A DNA stretch of 64,000 nucleotides from Gammaproteobacteria bacterium (GCA_018069465.1 JAGPUW010000010.1:1-64000), one strand, 5' to 3'. Shown: positions 26,767 through 36,984, numbered from the stretch's first letter. Made by a program: numbers and translations. The notes: a model not told the origin generated them from the letters alone.

Positions 26767-29100
26767 TTAAAAGGGCAGTTTTGTGTCAGGCAATAATGGG
26801 ATCAATTGTTGTTTCAGCTGATGCTGTAGTCGGGATAGGGCCTGCTTATCTTGCGCTTCAAAGCGCAGGGTTAAATGAGCGGAGGTATTGGAGGCGCGCA
26901 CCAGGGCCCAGCCCTCGGGGTATTCAAGGCGCAGGCCATCGATGGTGATGCGTTTTGCCTCGGGAAATACGCTTTCGGCAAGTTTTTCGACGATGGCAAA
27001 TTTCTGACTCTCTGCAAGAGGTATGCGCAATTCAGGTGTGGCGACACTGGTTTCAAAGGCGGCGACTATTTGCTCGAGGCTCTGCTCCCGCTGGTCGAGG
27101 ATTTCGATTAAGCGAGCTGCGGCATAGAGGCCATCGTCAAAACCAAACCAGCGGTCATTGAAGAAAAGGTGGCCGCTAAACTCGCCACCCAGAGGCGCAC
27201 CGGTCTCTGCAATCTTGCGCCGTATATTGGAGTGCCCGGTTTTCCACATGACGGGATGGCCGCCATAATTGCTAATCAAATTGCCGAGCCGGCGCGTTGA
27301 TTTAACGTCAAACACAATATCGGTTTCAGGGTAGCGGCCAATCACATCGCGAGCGAAGATCATTAACAGCTCGTCTGCCCAAACGATGCGGCCCTCTGCC
27401 GTGATGGCCACTAGACGATCGCCGTCACCGTCAAAAGCGAGCCCCAGGTCGGCACCCTCATGCTTGACGATGGTAATGAGGTCAATCAGGTTATCGGGCA
27501 CCGAAGGGTCTGGTGCGTGATTGGGAAAAGTGCCATCGATGTCACAGTAAAGGGGGATGACCTCGCAACCCAGGGCTTCAAACAGCGCCGGTGCCAGAGG
27601 CCCAGCCGCGCCATTGGCACAGTCGATAACCACCCGCAGTTGTTTTGAACTGGGGGCCATGTCTTTCACCACGGCCTCCGTATATTGACTACTTACATCG
27701 AGCTGCTGTAGCTCGCCCTGGCCGCTTGTCCAGATACGGGCATCCATTGCCATTTTCAGGCTGAGGATTTCAGCGCCGGAGATAACCTGCTGGTTGTAGT
27801 AAATTTTGAAGCCATTGTCTTCTGCCGGGTTGTGGCTGGCGGTTACCATGACCCCAGAGTCCACCGTGTCGAGGCTTGCCAGTGCAAAGTTAAGTACTGG
27901 CGTGGGCATCAGCCCGATATCAATGACATTGCAGCCCGCCGCTAGTGCACCCTCAATTAAAGCCGCCTTGAGCTGGGGGCTGGATGTTCTGCCGTCGCAG
28001 CCCACCAGCAAGTTTTGCTGGCCGCTATTGACCATGTCAGAGCCAATGGCCCTGCCCAGACGCAAAGCGAAGTCTTCGTCAATTTGGCTATTTGCCTTGC
28101 CCCTGATGTCGTATTGTCTAAAGACCTCATTCGTAGGGCCGTCCTCTTCGATGGGCGCTACCTGCGGGCTGGGACTGGAGGGTGCCACTTTTCTCTGGAA
28201 GAGTTTTTCTTTGATCAGCTGGTTGAGTTCTGCCGGTGTCAGGTCGCTTTCATGCAGAGCGTTGCCTTTTCTTAAACGCGCTAATTGGTAGCGAATCAAC
28301 AGCACCAGTAATAAGAAGCTGATGATAAGCAGGGCGAAAAAACAGATGGCAAAATAAAGGACGGGTTTTGCCGTCATCTCGACAAGTTTGTTAGAGGCCG
28401 AATAACGTAGTTTCCAGTCAGCTCGCCCCTTGATGGGCGTGCTGGCCTGGAACGATGTTTGTGCGTTGCCGCTAGAAATAATAATTTGGGGTGCAAAGCC
28501 AAGGGTATATTGCAGGAGCTCTGTTTTGCCGAGGCTGGGATCTGCTTCACTGAGTGTGGGATGAAGGTTCTGTGCAGAAAAATTGACGATTAAGCTACCG
28601 ACGACCTCGTTGGTATCGGCGACGGGAGTGGCGTTGACGATCAGCCAGTCATGGAGCTTAACGGCCGTTGCTTCAAGTTGTTTGCCGGCGATGGAGTTTT
28701 TGGCGAGGGTGATGCCGACAAAATTTTGTGCCTCGGTAAAATAAGGGCTGTTGACAGACACGAGCTTGATCTCAGCCATTTCAGGCAGCTGGTGGTGCAG
28801 CAGGTTTTTAAACTCATTGATTGCCGTTGTATCTTCCGCTTTGAGGAGATTGAACAAGGTTCTGTCCTGAACGATTCGGTTCAGCTTTTTATCCATCGCT
28901 GTGAAGTAGGCGGTGATTTTTTTTGCCTGCCCCTGGGCCAGTGATTCTGCCTTCTGGTTAATGCTCTGGTGCCAGGGCTCAATGACCAGCTTGCTATAAA
29001 ATAGTTGGGTTAAAAAAACACAATAAATAACGATAAGCACAGCACCGGCAAGTACCACCGGCGTTTTTATGACAGAGCTGATATCTGACGGTAGTTTCAT
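26767..29100 (-). CDS. algC: Phosphomannomutase/phosphoglucomutase with N-terminal membrane sensor-like region (long AlgC)
   Basis: This 777-residue protein has a membrane helix (about 13-35), a ~210-residue extracytoplasmic region, a second helix (about 247-270), a linker, and a complete PMM/PGM domain from about residue 325. The catalytic phosphoserine is Ser422 in T-A-S-H-N-P, and the metal loop is D-G-D-G-D-R at 557-562. AlgC interconverts mannose- and glucose-1- and 6-phosphates for alginate, LPS and trehalose-type sugars. The extended form with a periplasmic domain is known from some pseudomonads and is longer than the textbook 463-residue enzyme. ATG 29100 fits the AAGGG site better than GTG 29106. 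Confidence 0.9.
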   Translation of the reverse strand: MKLPSDISSVIKTPVVLAGAVLIVIYCVFLTQLFYSKLVIEPWHQSINQKAESLAQGQAKKITAYFTAMDKKLNRIVQDRTLFNLLKAEDTTAINEFKNLLHHQLPEMAEIKLVSVNSPYFTEAQNFVGITLAKNSIAGKQLEATAVKLHDWLIVNATPVADTNEVVGSLIVNFSAQNLHPTLSEADPSLGKTELLQYTLGFAPQIIISSGNAQTSFQASTPIKGRADWKLRYSASNKLVEMTAKPVLYFAICFFALLIISFLLLVLLIRYQLARLRKGNALHESDLTPAELNQLIKEKLFQRKVAPSSPSPQVAPIEEDGPTNEVFRQYDIRGKANSQIDEDFALRLGRAIGSDMVNSGQQNLLVGCDGRTSSPQLKAALIEGALAAGCNVIDIGLMPTPVLNFALASLDTVDSGVMVTASHNPAEDNGFKIYYNQQVISGAEILSLKMAMDARIWTSGQGELQQLDVSSQYTEAVVKDMAPSSKQLRVVIDCANGAAGPLAPALFEALGCEVIPLYCDIDGTFPNHAPDPSVPDNLIDLITIVKHEGADLGLAFDGDGDRLVAITAEGRIVWADELLMIFARDVIGRYPETDIVFDVKSTRRLGNLISNYGGHPVMWKTGHSNIRRKIAETGAPLGGEFSGHLFFNDRWFGFDDGLYAAARLIEILDQREQSLEQIVAAFETSVATPELRIPLAESQKFAIVEKLAESVFPEAKRITIDGLRLEYPEGWALVRASNTSAHLTLRFEAQDKQALSRLQHQLKQQLIPLLPDTKLPF

Positions 29101-29134
29101 GTTCACCCTTGTGTGAGAAGCGTAGCCGTTGGGT

Positions 29135-30355
29135 TCACGACTGGGACGTTTTCAGTTTCGAAGAACTTAATAATGCGGCGATGTGCTCAATAAGCTTGGT
29201 GGCCAGCAGACTTTTGTTCATGGTGGGCAGGGCTTTACTGGTGCCGGGCTGAACCAGTAACACGCGATTGTCCTCACTGTTAAAACCTATTGTCGCGTCA
29301 GAAACATCATTGGCGATGACCAGGTCGAGATTCTTTTTATGGAGCTTCTGAGTCGCATAATGCTCCAGATTTTCGGTTTCAGCGGCGAAACCCACTGTCA
29401 GCGGTCGCTCAGCAAGGGCGGCAACCGTAGCGACAATATCGGGGTTTTTAACTAATTGTATGTACATGTCGTCATCATTTTTTTTAATTTTTTGTTCGGC
29501 GACGCTGGCGGGCCTGTAGTCGGCGACGGCGGCGGCGGCAATGAAAATATCAGCGCCCTCGACTTCCTCCAGGGTTGCTGACAGCATATCCGCTGCTGAC
29601 TCGACGGCAATAATTTTAATCCGCTCAGGTGGTTCGAGTTGTACCGGCCCGCTAATGAGTACCGTGTTGGCACCGGCTTCTGTCGCGGCCCGAGCCAGGG
29701 CATAGCCCATTTTGCCGGAACTGTGGTTGGAAATATAGCGCACGGGGTCGAGTGCCTCCCGGGTTGGCCCGGCGGTGATGACCACTTTCTTACCGCTCAA
29801 TAAGCCGGTGCTAAACAGGGCGCTGGCCATTGTGCTAAGCGCTGCGGGATCTTCCATTCGCCCCTCGCCAATATCGCCACAGGCCTGATAGCCCGCAGCG
29901 GGGCCAAAAATATGTACCGCTTGCTCGCGCAACTGTTGCAGGTTTTTTTGCGTGGCGCTGTTTTCCCACATATGTTTGTTCATTGCCGGAGCCACGGCGA
30001 TGGCGCTGTGGCTGGCAAGGCAAACGGTGCTCAGCAAGTCATTGCCTTCGCCATGGCAGAGGCGAGCGATAAAGTTTGCACTGGCGGGGGCGATAAGGAT
30101 GAGGTCGGCCCAGCGGGCCAGTTCAATATGGCCCATGGCTGCTTCGGCGGCGGTGTCGAGTAGCTCCAGGCTGACGGGGTTTCCCGATAGTGCCTGCAGG
30201 GTGAGGGGGGTGATGAATTCAGTCGCTGCCGGTGTCATGACCACGCGCACCTGGGCACCGTCGCCCTGGAGGCAGCGGATTAACTCAGCACTTTTGTAGG
30301 CGGCAATACCCCCGGTAACACCGAGTAAAACCCTTTTATTGCGTAGCGAGCCCAT
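29135..30355 (-). CDS. coaBC: Bifunctional phosphopantothenoylcysteine decarboxylase/synthetase
   Basis: The 406-residue enzyme makes 4'-phosphopantetheine for coenzyme A. The CoaC flavin half has G-G-I-A-A-Y-K-S, the P-A-M-N-K-H-M-W active-site stretch and C-G-D-x-G-E-G-R-M. The CoaB half shows I-T-A-G-P-T-R-E-A-L-D-P-V-R-Y-I-S-N and S-S-G-K-M-G. I favour ATG 30355 (AAGGA at proper distance) over an ATG two codons upstream. It is followed by algC with only 34 bases between; dut, often found here, is absent. Confidence 0.94.
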   Translation of the reverse strand: MGSLRNKRVLLGVTGGIAAYKSAELIRCLQGDGAQVRVVMTPAATEFITPLTLQALSGNPVSLELLDTAAEAAMGHIELARWADLILIAPASANFIARLCHGEGNDLLSTVCLASHSAIAVAPAMNKHMWENSATQKNLQQLREQAVHIFGPAAGYQACGDIGEGRMEDPAALSTMASALFSTGLLSGKKVVITAGPTREALDPVRYISNHSSGKMGYALARAATEAGANTVLISGPVQLEPPERIKIIAVESAADMLSATLEEVEGADIFIAAAAVADYRPASVAEQKIKKNDDDMYIQLVKNPDIVATVAALAERPLTVGFAAETENLEHYATQKLHKKNLDLVIANDVSDATIGFNSEDNRVLLVQPGTSKALPTMNKSLLATKLIEHIAALLSSSKLKTSQS

Positions 30356-30435
30356 GCCCATCCTTTTAAAACCCAGAATTGCCGCTAAGATAACACTTGC
30401 AAGGGAAATTTCGAAGAAATCAAGGAAGGTTTACT

Positions 30436-31110
30436 ATGGCGATCAAACATTGGCCAGCGGCGGAGCGCCCGCGCGAGAAGTTAATAAACCGTGGGCCACG
30501 GGCGCTGTCCGATGCCGAGCTGCTGGCAATATTTTTACGTACGGGTATAGCCGGTCACTCGGCGGTCGATCTGGCGCGGGATTTACTCACCCAGTTTGGT
30601 AATATTTCCACGCTCTTAAATGCGGACCTCGACACCTTCTGTGCGGTTAAAGGGCTGGGTCCCGCCAAGTATGCCCAGTTGCAGTCGGTGCTAGAGCTGG
30701 CGCGGCGACACCTGGGTGAGCAACTCAGTCGCGAACAGGTGTTTAGCAATCCAGACACCGTCAGGCAGTTTGTGCGCACTCATTTCCAGGGTTATCAGCG
30801 CGAGGTCTTTCTCTGCCTGTTTCTCGATACCCGCCACCGCTTGATCGCCACCGAAGAATTATTTCAGGGCACTATTGACGGTGCCAGTGTTTATCCCCGT
30901 GAGGTGGTCAAGAGGGCGTTGCAGCACAATGCGGGTGCGGTGATTTTTTCCCACAACCACCCCTCCGGTGTCGCCGAGCCCAGTGGCGACGATGAGCAAA
31001 TCACTCGACGCCTGAAGGATGCTCTTGCGTTGGTCGATATTCGGGTGCTCGATCACATCGTCGTCGGCCACGGCGAGGAGGTCTCTCTGGCTGAGCGAGG
31101 CCTGTTATAA
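30436..31110 (+). CDS. radC: RadC family JAB-domain protein
   Basis: The 224-residue protein has an N-terminal helix-hairpin-helix region and a C-terminal JAB/MPN metalloprotease-like domain with H-N-H-P-S-G and the S-G-D-D metal ligands. ATG 30436 follows AAGGAAGG. The name is historical; its true role is unclear. It is divergent from coaBC and upstream of the L28/L33 genes. Confidence 0.94.
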   Translation: MAIKHWPAAERPREKLINRGPRALSDAELLAIFLRTGIAGHSAVDLARDLLTQFGNISTLLNADLDTFCAVKGLGPAKYAQLQSVLELARRHLGEQLSREQVFSNPDTVRQFVRTHFQGYQREVFLCLFLDTRHRLIATEELFQGTIDGASVYPREVVKRALQHNAGAVIFSHNHPSGVAEPSGDDEQITRRLKDALALVDIRVLDHIVVGHGEEVSLAERGLL

Positions 31111-31144
31111 ATACTTGAAAAAGGGGCTTAAAAACAAATTTAAT

Positions 31145-31173
31145 TTGATTCGCCAGGCCTGCTCTGGTATAAA
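31145..31173 (+). promoter_or_regulatory. Sigma-70 promoter for rpmB-rpmG
   Basis: TTGATT (31145-31150) and TATAAA (31168-31173) are separated by 17 bases. The predicted start lies about 115 bases before rpmB, in the gap between radC and rpmB. Confidence 0.65.
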
Positions 31174-31296
31174 GCACGGCTCTTTTCACCGGCGCGCTGT
31201 TCCCGCTTGTCTGAGACGAGTTAGAGATGGGTAGTAGAGCCGGTCGTCACGACCCAAGAAATTAACAGTTTTTTTAGATTAGATAGAGGCAAAAAG

Positions 31297-31533
31297 ATGT
31301 CCAGAGTGTGTCAGGTCACCGGCAAGCGCCCAATGAGCGGGAATAACGTATCCCATGCAAAGAACAGGACTCGCCGCCGGTTTGAGCCCAATCTTCATAC
31401 CCATCGCTTTTGGATGGAAACCGAAAAACGCTTTATCAAATTGCGTGTATCGAGCAAAGGTATGCGTATTATCGATAAGCTCGGCGTAGAGCAAGTTATT
31501 GCCAATATTCGCGCCAATGGCGGCAAGGTCTAA
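31297..31533 (+). CDS. rpmB: 50S ribosomal protein L28
   Basis: The 78-residue protein has the family opening [12 protein letters not shown] and the R-T-R-R-R-F[10 protein letters not shown] motif. It is the single-cysteine form lacking a zinc ribbon. AGGCAAAAAG precedes the ATG. It is followed by rpmG after 11 bases. Confidence 0.97.
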   Translation: MSRVCQVTGKRPMSGNNVSHAKNRTRRRFEPNLHTHRFWMETEKRFIKLRVSSKGMRIIDKLGVEQVIANIRANGGKV

Positions 31534-31544
31534 GGAGAAATAAT

Positions 31545-31712
31545 ATGGCTAGGTCAAATAGAGATTTAATTAAACTGGTATCGAGTGCTGGCACTGGCCA
31601 CTACTACACGACCAGCAAGAACAAGCGCACCATGCCCGAGAAAATGGAGATCAAAAAATATGATCCCGTCGTTCGCCAGCACGTTGCCTACAAAGAAGCG
31701 AAAATCAAATAG
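31545..31712 (+). CDS. rpmG: 50S ribosomal protein L33 (cysteine-free type)
   Basis: A 55-residue frame from ATG 31545 to TAG 31710-31712 reads [20 protein letters not shown], then [11 protein letters not shown], ending E-A-K-I-K. This is L33 without the zinc cysteines of the other paralogue. The ribosome binding site is AAGGAG at 31533-31538, overlapping the rpmB stop. A terminator follows. Confidence 0.97.
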   Translation: MARSNRDLIKLVSSAGTGHYYTTSKNKRTMPEKMEIKKYDPVVRQHVAYKEAKIK

Positions 31713-31743
31713 TCTGATTTTCCTTTTTTGTTGAGTCGTAAAG

Positions 31744-31767
31744 AGCCCGGTACTGCCGGGCTTTTTA
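31744..31767 (+). terminator. Terminator after rpmG
   Basis: A G+C-rich stem (AGCCCGG at 31744-31750 with its complement at 31756-31762) encloses a 5-base loop and runs into TTTTT. Confidence 0.85.
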
Positions 31768-31801
31768 TTGCCTGTTAAATATGATTTGAGGCTCTATCGC
31801 C

Positions 31802-32617
31802 ATGCCCGAATTACCTGAAGTGGAAACCACCTTGCGGGGCATTCGCCCCCATTTGCTGAAACAGAGGGTGAGCAAAGTAGTGGTTCGCCAGTCGTCACTG
31901 CGCTGGCCAATACCCTCAGAGCTACCCGACTTGCTGGTGGAGAAGACCGTTGAAGAGGTGAGCCGGCGCGGTAAATATTTGCTGCTGAAGTTCCCCCACG
32001 GGCAGGTGATGATACATCTTGGTATGTCCGGCAGCTTGAGTCTTGCCGAAAAAGGCGCGGCAGCGGGTAAGCACGACCACGTTGACATAGTCCTAAGGAG
32101 TGGCCAGATACTGCGCTACAACGATCCGCGCCGTTTTGGCTGCATACTCTGGGTCGAAGGCGAACCCCTCGAGCACCCCCTGCTAGCCAACCTTGGCCCC
32201 GAACCCCTGGGGCCTCTTTTCGATGATAAGCACCTTTACCAGCGTTCGCGGCGTAAAACTCTGGCCGTAAAAAGCTACTTGATGGATAGCAAGATTGTCG
32301 TCGGCGTGGGTAATATCTATGCCAATGAAGCGCTGTTCCGCAGTGGTATTCACCCCCTGCGCAAGGCCAATCGCATCTCCCAAAGCCGCTATGCTCGACT
32401 GTCCGGCGTGGTGCGGTGCGTGCTGGCGGAGGCTATCGAGCAGGGCGGGACAACACTGCGCGATTTCGTCGGTGGCGATGGTAAGCCGGGCTACTTTAAG
32501 CAGAAATTACAGGTTTACGGTCGGGGCGGGCAGGCTTGTCTCGTCTGCGAGACTCGCTTAAAGGAAGTACGCCTGGGGCAACGCAGCACTGTGTATTGCC
32601 CCCAATGCCAGCACTAG
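31802..32617 (+). CDS. mutM: Formamidopyrimidine-DNA glycosylase
   Basis: The 271-residue base-excision enzyme removes oxidised purines such as 8-oxoguanine. Pro2-Glu3 of M-P-E-L-P-E-V-E are the catalytic nucleophile and acid. The C-terminal zinc finger has C-L-V-C and C-P-Q-C pairs, and D-P-R-R-F-G and V-G-N-I-Y-A-N-E mark the DNA-contact loops. The terminal codons are part of a long hairpin. It is convergent with coaD. Confidence 0.96.
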   Translation: MPELPEVETTLRGIRPHLLKQRVSKVVVRQSSLRWPIPSELPDLLVEKTVEEVSRRGKYLLLKFPHGQVMIHLGMSGSLSLAEKGAAAGKHDHVDIVLRSGQILRYNDPRRFGCILWVEGEPLEHPLLANLGPEPLGPLFDDKHLYQRSRRKTLAVKSYLMDSKIVVGVGNIYANEALFRSGIHPLRKANRISQSRYARLSGVVRCVLAEAIEQGGTTLRDFVGGDGKPGYFKQKLQVYGRGGQACLVCETRLKEVRLGQRSTVYCPQCQH

Positions 32618-32632
32618 CGCTGGCATTGGGGG
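32599..32632. terminator. 14-bp perfect inverted repeat straddling the mutM stop
   Basis: Arms at 32599-32612 and 32619-32632 are perfectly complementary around a 6-base loop holding part of the TAG stop (32615-32617). There is no T-run after it, so it may act as a transcript-end stabiliser or a bidirectional block between convergent mutM and coaD rather than a classical terminator. Confidence 0.6.
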
Positions 32633-32656
32633 CTAAAAGTCGCGCTAATAAAGGCT

Positions 32657-33187
<531 letters not shown>

Positions 33188-33213
33188 TTACCAGAGCTGA
33201 CAGGCGACGGGCG

Positions 33214-33822
33214 TTAATTCGTTAGCGGGTCAGCAGGTACACGATAGAGGTGGCAAGTGACGTCGCCGGCTGTTTTGTGGCGGTGGAGCTGCCAGCTTGC
33301 GGGAATAAAATCCAATGTTTGGCGAGCCGGAGCTTCGATATAAATCATCGCGTCTGCCGCTAGCAGGGTCGTCTGTCGAGCTAGCACAGCAACGGCGCTG
33401 GCGAGTAAGGTGGAGTCGAATGGCGGATCGAGGAAAATAATATCGAAGGGCCTGGCGTCGAGGTCGCGGTGGTGTAGCCAGTTTAATGCATCATCGTTAA
33501 ATACGCGGACAGATTTTAAGCCGAGTCGCTCAATATTATCGTTCAAGGCGCGAGCAGCAGCGTGGTGATATTCCAGCAAAGTGACTTTAGCCGCGCCGCG
33601 AGAAGCCGCTTCCAGCCCCAGGGCGCCAGAGCCGGCAAAAAAGTCGAGACAGTGGGCACCGCGAATCTCGGCTGCGAGCCAGTTAAAAAGCGTTTCGCGC
33701 AGGCGATCGCCAGTGGGTCGCAGGCCGACAACGGCGGGGAAGCTAATCCGCCGCCCCCGGCATTGTCCGGCAATGATGCGCACCTGGCCGGCCTTTTGTT
33801 TATTGGTGACTTTAGGTGGCAA
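33214..33822 (-). CDS. rsmD: 16S rRNA (guanine-966-N2)-methyltransferase RsmD
   Basis: The 202-residue SAM-dependent enzyme modifies G966 of 16S rRNA. The SAM site is L-D-F-F-A-G-S-G-A-L-G-L-E-A, and the catalytic D-P-P-F motif is present, together with the R-x-T-G-D-R-L-R-E-T-L-F-N-W-L region. The start is TTG 33822, backed by AGGAG seven bases upstream. Divergent from ftsY by about 70 bases. Confidence 0.93.
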   Translation of the reverse strand: MPPKVTNKQKAGQVRIIAGQCRGRRISFPAVVGLRPTGDRLRETLFNWLAAEIRGAHCLDFFAGSGALGLEAASRGAAKVTLLEYHHAAARALNDNIERLGLKSVRVFNDDALNWLHHRDLDARPFDIIFLDPPFDSTLLASAVAVLARQTTLLAADAMIYIEAPARQTLDFIPASWQLHRHKTAGDVTCHLYRVPADPLTN

Positions 33823-33891
33823 TCGGCCACTCCTGATTGGGGGTAAAAATGATAGGATACACAGCTTGTCGTAGTACCGGGAAAATTAGCA

Positions 33892-35328
33892 ATGTCCTCT
33901 GAACAAGAGTCTTCGCCAAAAACTGAAAAACGGGGGATATTTTCCCGCTGGCGACGTAAAAATAAGGCCGATGAGCCGGCGCAGTCAGCCGCTGCAGAGC
34001 CGCAGAATTCGCAACAAACAAGGCCCTCAGAGCAGCAGCCAGCTTCGTCACAGGAGTTGCCTCCAGCCTCGCCACAGAAGCCGCCCCAGCCGCCGCTCCA
34101 AAAACCTGAGTTAGCCGCGCAAGTGGCAAGTTCTGATGCGCTGGTTCCGGTGGCGCCCCAGTCCGCTGAACCCGCGCCCCCAGCCGAAGGGCTTGCCGAG
34201 CCAGCGCCTGTTGAAGCCGCACCTGTTGAAATTCCACCTGTTGCATCCACTGTGCAGAGCAGGGCTGAAGTTGCCCCGCCGATCCAGCCCACGGCGCCTG
34301 CAGAGCAGCCCGTGCCCGAGCAAGCAAAGGTTGAGCTTGAGAGTGGGGGGCAGGAAAAGCCCTCGACCAAGCCGGAAGATGGTAGCGTCGAAAAAGAGAG
34401 CGCCGAGAAAAAGAAGAGCCCCAATCGTTTTAGCCGCGCACTGTCGCGTACCAGCGCCGGCCTCGGTGCCTTTTTTCTGGGCCGTAAAGAAATTAGTGAC
34501 GAGCTACTCGAGGAGCTTGAAACCCTGCTGTTGATGGCGGATGTTGGCGTCGAAGTCACCACTGAAGTGATTGGCGCACTCACCGCCCGCGTGAAGCGTG
34601 GCGAGCTCAATGACAGTGATACGCTCAAAGCAGAGCTACACCGAGTGCTGCTCGAAATTATTAGCCCCTGTGAGCAAGCCCTGGATGTCTCCGGCAAGCA
34701 GCCCTTCGTGCTACTGGTCGTTGGCGTCAACGGGGTGGGTAAAACCACCACCATTGGCAAGTTGGCACAGCGCTTTCAGCGCGAGGGTCGCTCGGTGATG
34801 CTCGCGGCTGGCGACACTTTTCGCGCGGCGGCCGTCGAGCAGTTGCAGGTGTGGGGTGAGCGCAATAATGTCCAGGTGGTTGCCCAGCACACCGGTGCGG
34901 ATAGTGCCTCGGTGATTTACGATGCCTTTGAATCGGCCCGCGCAAAAAATATCGATGTCTTGATTGCCGACACCGCCGGCCGTTTGCACACCAAGTCGAA
35001 CTTGATGGAGGAGCTGGAAAAGATCAAGCGAGTGATGGCGAAGCTGGATGCCGCCGCGCCCCATGAGGTGCTTTTGGTGCTGGATGCGGGCACCGGCCAG
35101 AATGCCCTCAACCAAATGCAGGAGTTTAATCAGACGGTGGGTATTAGCGGTCTGGCGCTGACCAAGCTCGATGGCACCGCCAAAGGCGGCGTGGCCTTTG
35201 CTCTGAGCCGGCGTTTCAATACGCCCCTGCGCTACGTGGGCCTCGGTGAAGGCGTTGACGATCTTCAGGTGTTTCGCGCCGAAGACTATGTCAAAGCGGT
35301 ATTGTCGGACGTCGACGATGGTTTATGA
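33892..35328 (+). CDS. ftsY: Signal recognition particle receptor FtsY
   Basis: The 478-residue GTPase docks SRP-ribosome complexes at the membrane. Residues 1 to about 175 are a low-complexity Pro/Ala/Glu/Gln acidic A-domain. The NG domain follows with G1 G-V-N-G-V-G-K-T-T (278-286), R-A-A-A-V-E-Q-L, D-T-A-G-R and T-K-L-D-G-T-A-K-G-G. It overlaps ftsE by 4 bases (TTATGA). Confidence 0.96.
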   Translation: MSSEQESSPKTEKRGIFSRWRRKNKADEPAQSAAAEPQNSQQTRPSEQQPASSQELPPASPQKPPQPPLQKPELAAQVASSDALVPVAPQSAEPAPPAEGLAEPAPVEAAPVEIPPVASTVQSRAEVAPPIQPTAPAEQPVPEQAKVELESGGQEKPSTKPEDGSVEKESAEKKKSPNRFSRALSRTSAGLGAFFLGRKEISDELLEELETLLLMADVGVEVTTEVIGALTARVKRGELNDSDTLKAELHRVLLEIISPCEQALDVSGKQPFVLLVVGVNGVGKTTTIGKLAQRFQREGRSVMLAAGDTFRAAAVEQLQVWGERNNVQVVAQHTGADSASVIYDAFESARAKNIDVLIADTAGRLHTKSNLMEELEKIKRVMAKLDAAAPHEVLLVLDAGTGQNALNQMQEFNQTVGISGLALTKLDGTAKGGVAFALSRRFNTPLRYVGLGEGVDDLQVFRAEDYVKAVLSDVDDGL

Positions 35329-35999
35329 TCGAATTTGATAATGTCAGCAAACGCTACCCCGACGGCCACGAGGCGCTGAGTCAGGTTAGTTTTGCCCTGG
35401 ATGCTGGCGAAATGGCCTTCCTTACCGGCCACTCCGGTGCCGGTAAAAGTACGTTGTTAAAGCTGATCATGTTGATGGAGCGACCCTCCGGCGGTCAGCT
35501 GCTGGTCAATGGAAAAAGCCTCAGCCGTCTGCACAAAAGCCAGATCCCCTACTATCGACGGCGGGTCGGCGTGGTTTTCCAAAATCACCAATTGCTGTTT
35601 GATCGCAGCGTGTTCGATAATGTGGCACTGCCGATGCAGGTTTCGGGTGCCGAGCGGCGGGACATTGAGCGCCGGGTGCGTGCCGCGCTCGACAAGGTGG
35701 GCCTGCTCAGTAAAGAAAAGCTCAACCCCGTGCAGCTGTCCGGTGGCGAGCAGCAACGTATCGGCATCGCTAGGGCCGTGGTGCATACGCCGCGCATACT
35801 GCTCGCCGATGAGCCGACCGGCAATCTCGACCCCGAACTCTCGGCAGAAATTATGACGCTGTTTGAAGACTTCAGAAATGTCGGTGTCAGTGTGCTGGTG
35901 GCAACTCACGATATTGCGCTGATTTTGGCCATGGACGAGAGGGTGCTGACATTGAATCAAGGTCGCTTGTCGGAGGCAGCCCGCCTTGCGCAAGCCTAA
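35325..35999 (+). CDS. ftsE: Cell division ATP-binding protein FtsE
   Basis: The 224-residue ABC ATPase works with FtsX to control peptidoglycan hydrolases at the septum. Walker A is G-H-S-G-A-G-K-S-T, signature L-S-G-G-E-Q-Q-R, Walker B I-L-L-A-D-E-P-T, with the switch His in A-T-H-D. It overlaps ftsY by 4 bases and ftsX by 14. Confidence 0.96.
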   Translation: MIEFDNVSKRYPDGHEALSQVSFALDAGEMAFLTGHSGAGKSTLLKLIMLMERPSGGQLLVNGKSLSRLHKSQIPYYRRRVGVVFQNHQLLFDRSVFDNVALPMQVSGAERRDIERRVRAALDKVGLLSKEKLNPVQLSGGEQQRIGIARAVVHTPRILLADEPTGNLDPELSAEIMTLFEDFRNVGVSVLVATHDIALILAMDERVLTLNQGRLSEAARLAQA

Positions 36000-36984
36000 T
36001 AGCACGCTGGCGGCACAGCCTGTTAGGCGCAGCGGTGCTGTCGAAAGTCGCAGCGGCTGGCGTTCGCGGTTGCGAGCCTATGTCCACAGCCATCGGCAAA
36101 ATGCCCGCGAGAGTTTTCAGCGCATGGTCGACGAGCCCCTGCAGAGTGTCATGACCATGCTGGTGGTTGCCATCGCGCTGGCTCTGCCGGCAATGCTCTA
36201 TGTCGGTGTGTCGAGTTTGCAACAGCTCAGTGGCAGCTGGGATAGCAGCGCGCAGATGACGCTGTTTTTGAACAAGGGTGCCAAAGACAAGGCCATCAAA
36301 AGCTTGATTGCGCGGCTGGAGTCAAATACCGAGCTGGCCGAAATACACTATATATCGCCAGGCCAGGCACTCGATGCTTTACAGGACAGCGCGGGTTTTG
36401 GTGAGGCCCTGACCTTACTCGATGAAAACCCCCTGCCGCCGGTGCTACTGGTGGTGCCCATTGGCGAGATCGAGGCCGATGTGCCCCGCGTTGAGCAGTT
36501 GGTTAAAACCCTGGCTATGGAGCCTCTGGTTGACGATGTCCAGCTCGACATGAAGTGGCTACAGCGGATGCAGCAAATACTCGATATCGGCCGGCAAATC
36601 ACCGTGCTACTGGGCGGCGCGTTATCGCTGGGCGTCTTGCTGGTGGTCGGCAATACGATTCGTCTGGCGATTGAGAGTCGGCGCGAAGAAATTTTGGTCG
36701 TGAAGCTGGTGGGTGGCACCAATGGCTTCGTGCGGCGGCCCTTTCTCTACACCGGGCTTTGGTACGGCGTGTGCGGCGGGTTGATCGCCTGGCTGGGGGT
36801 GGTGCTGGGCCAGCTTTGGCTGGGCACGACGGTGACTCGCCTGGCGGCGCTCTACCAGAGTGACTTCGCGCTGAAGAGTCTCGGCCTCGACGGCATGCTG
36901 GTGCTTATCGCCTTTGGCGGCATTCTGGGTTTGGTGGGTGCGGGGCTTGCGGTGGGTCGCCATATTGCCCAGCTCGAACCGTGA
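35986..36984 (+). CDS. ftsX: Cell division protein FtsX
   Basis: The 332-residue permease-like protein has a cytoplasmic N-terminus, a first helix (about 60-80), a periplasmic loop, and three C-terminal helices (about 200-225, 250-275, 300-325). The start appears to be TTG 35986 inside the ftsE end, supported by GGAGG nine bases upstream; no in-frame ATG precedes the Q-R-M-V-D-E-P segment. Gene order ftsYEX-rpoH is conserved. Confidence 0.93.
   Translation: MRKPNSTLAAQPVRRSGAVESRSGWRSRLRAYVHSHRQNARESFQRMVDEPLQSVMTMLVVAIALALPAMLYVGVSSLQQLSGSWDSSAQMTLFLNKGAKDKAIKSLIARLESNTELAEIHYISPGQALDALQDSAGFGEALTLLDENPLPPVLLVVPIGEIEADVPRVEQLVKTLAMEPLVDDVQLDMKWLQRMQQILDIGRQITVLLGGALSLGVLLVVGNTIRLAIESRREEILVVKLVGGTNGFVRRPFLYTGLWYGVCGGLIAWLGVVLGQLWLGTTVTRLAALYQSDFALKSLGLDGMLVLIAFGGILGLVGAGLAVGRHIAQLEP

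Noticed and set aside
33543-34760. 405-codon open frame on the minus strand across rsmD and the 5' half of ftsY
   Set aside because: It is the antisense shadow of the low-complexity Pro/Ala/Glu FtsY A-domain, giving Ser/Gly/Ala-rich nonsense, with no ribosome binding site or family resemblance.
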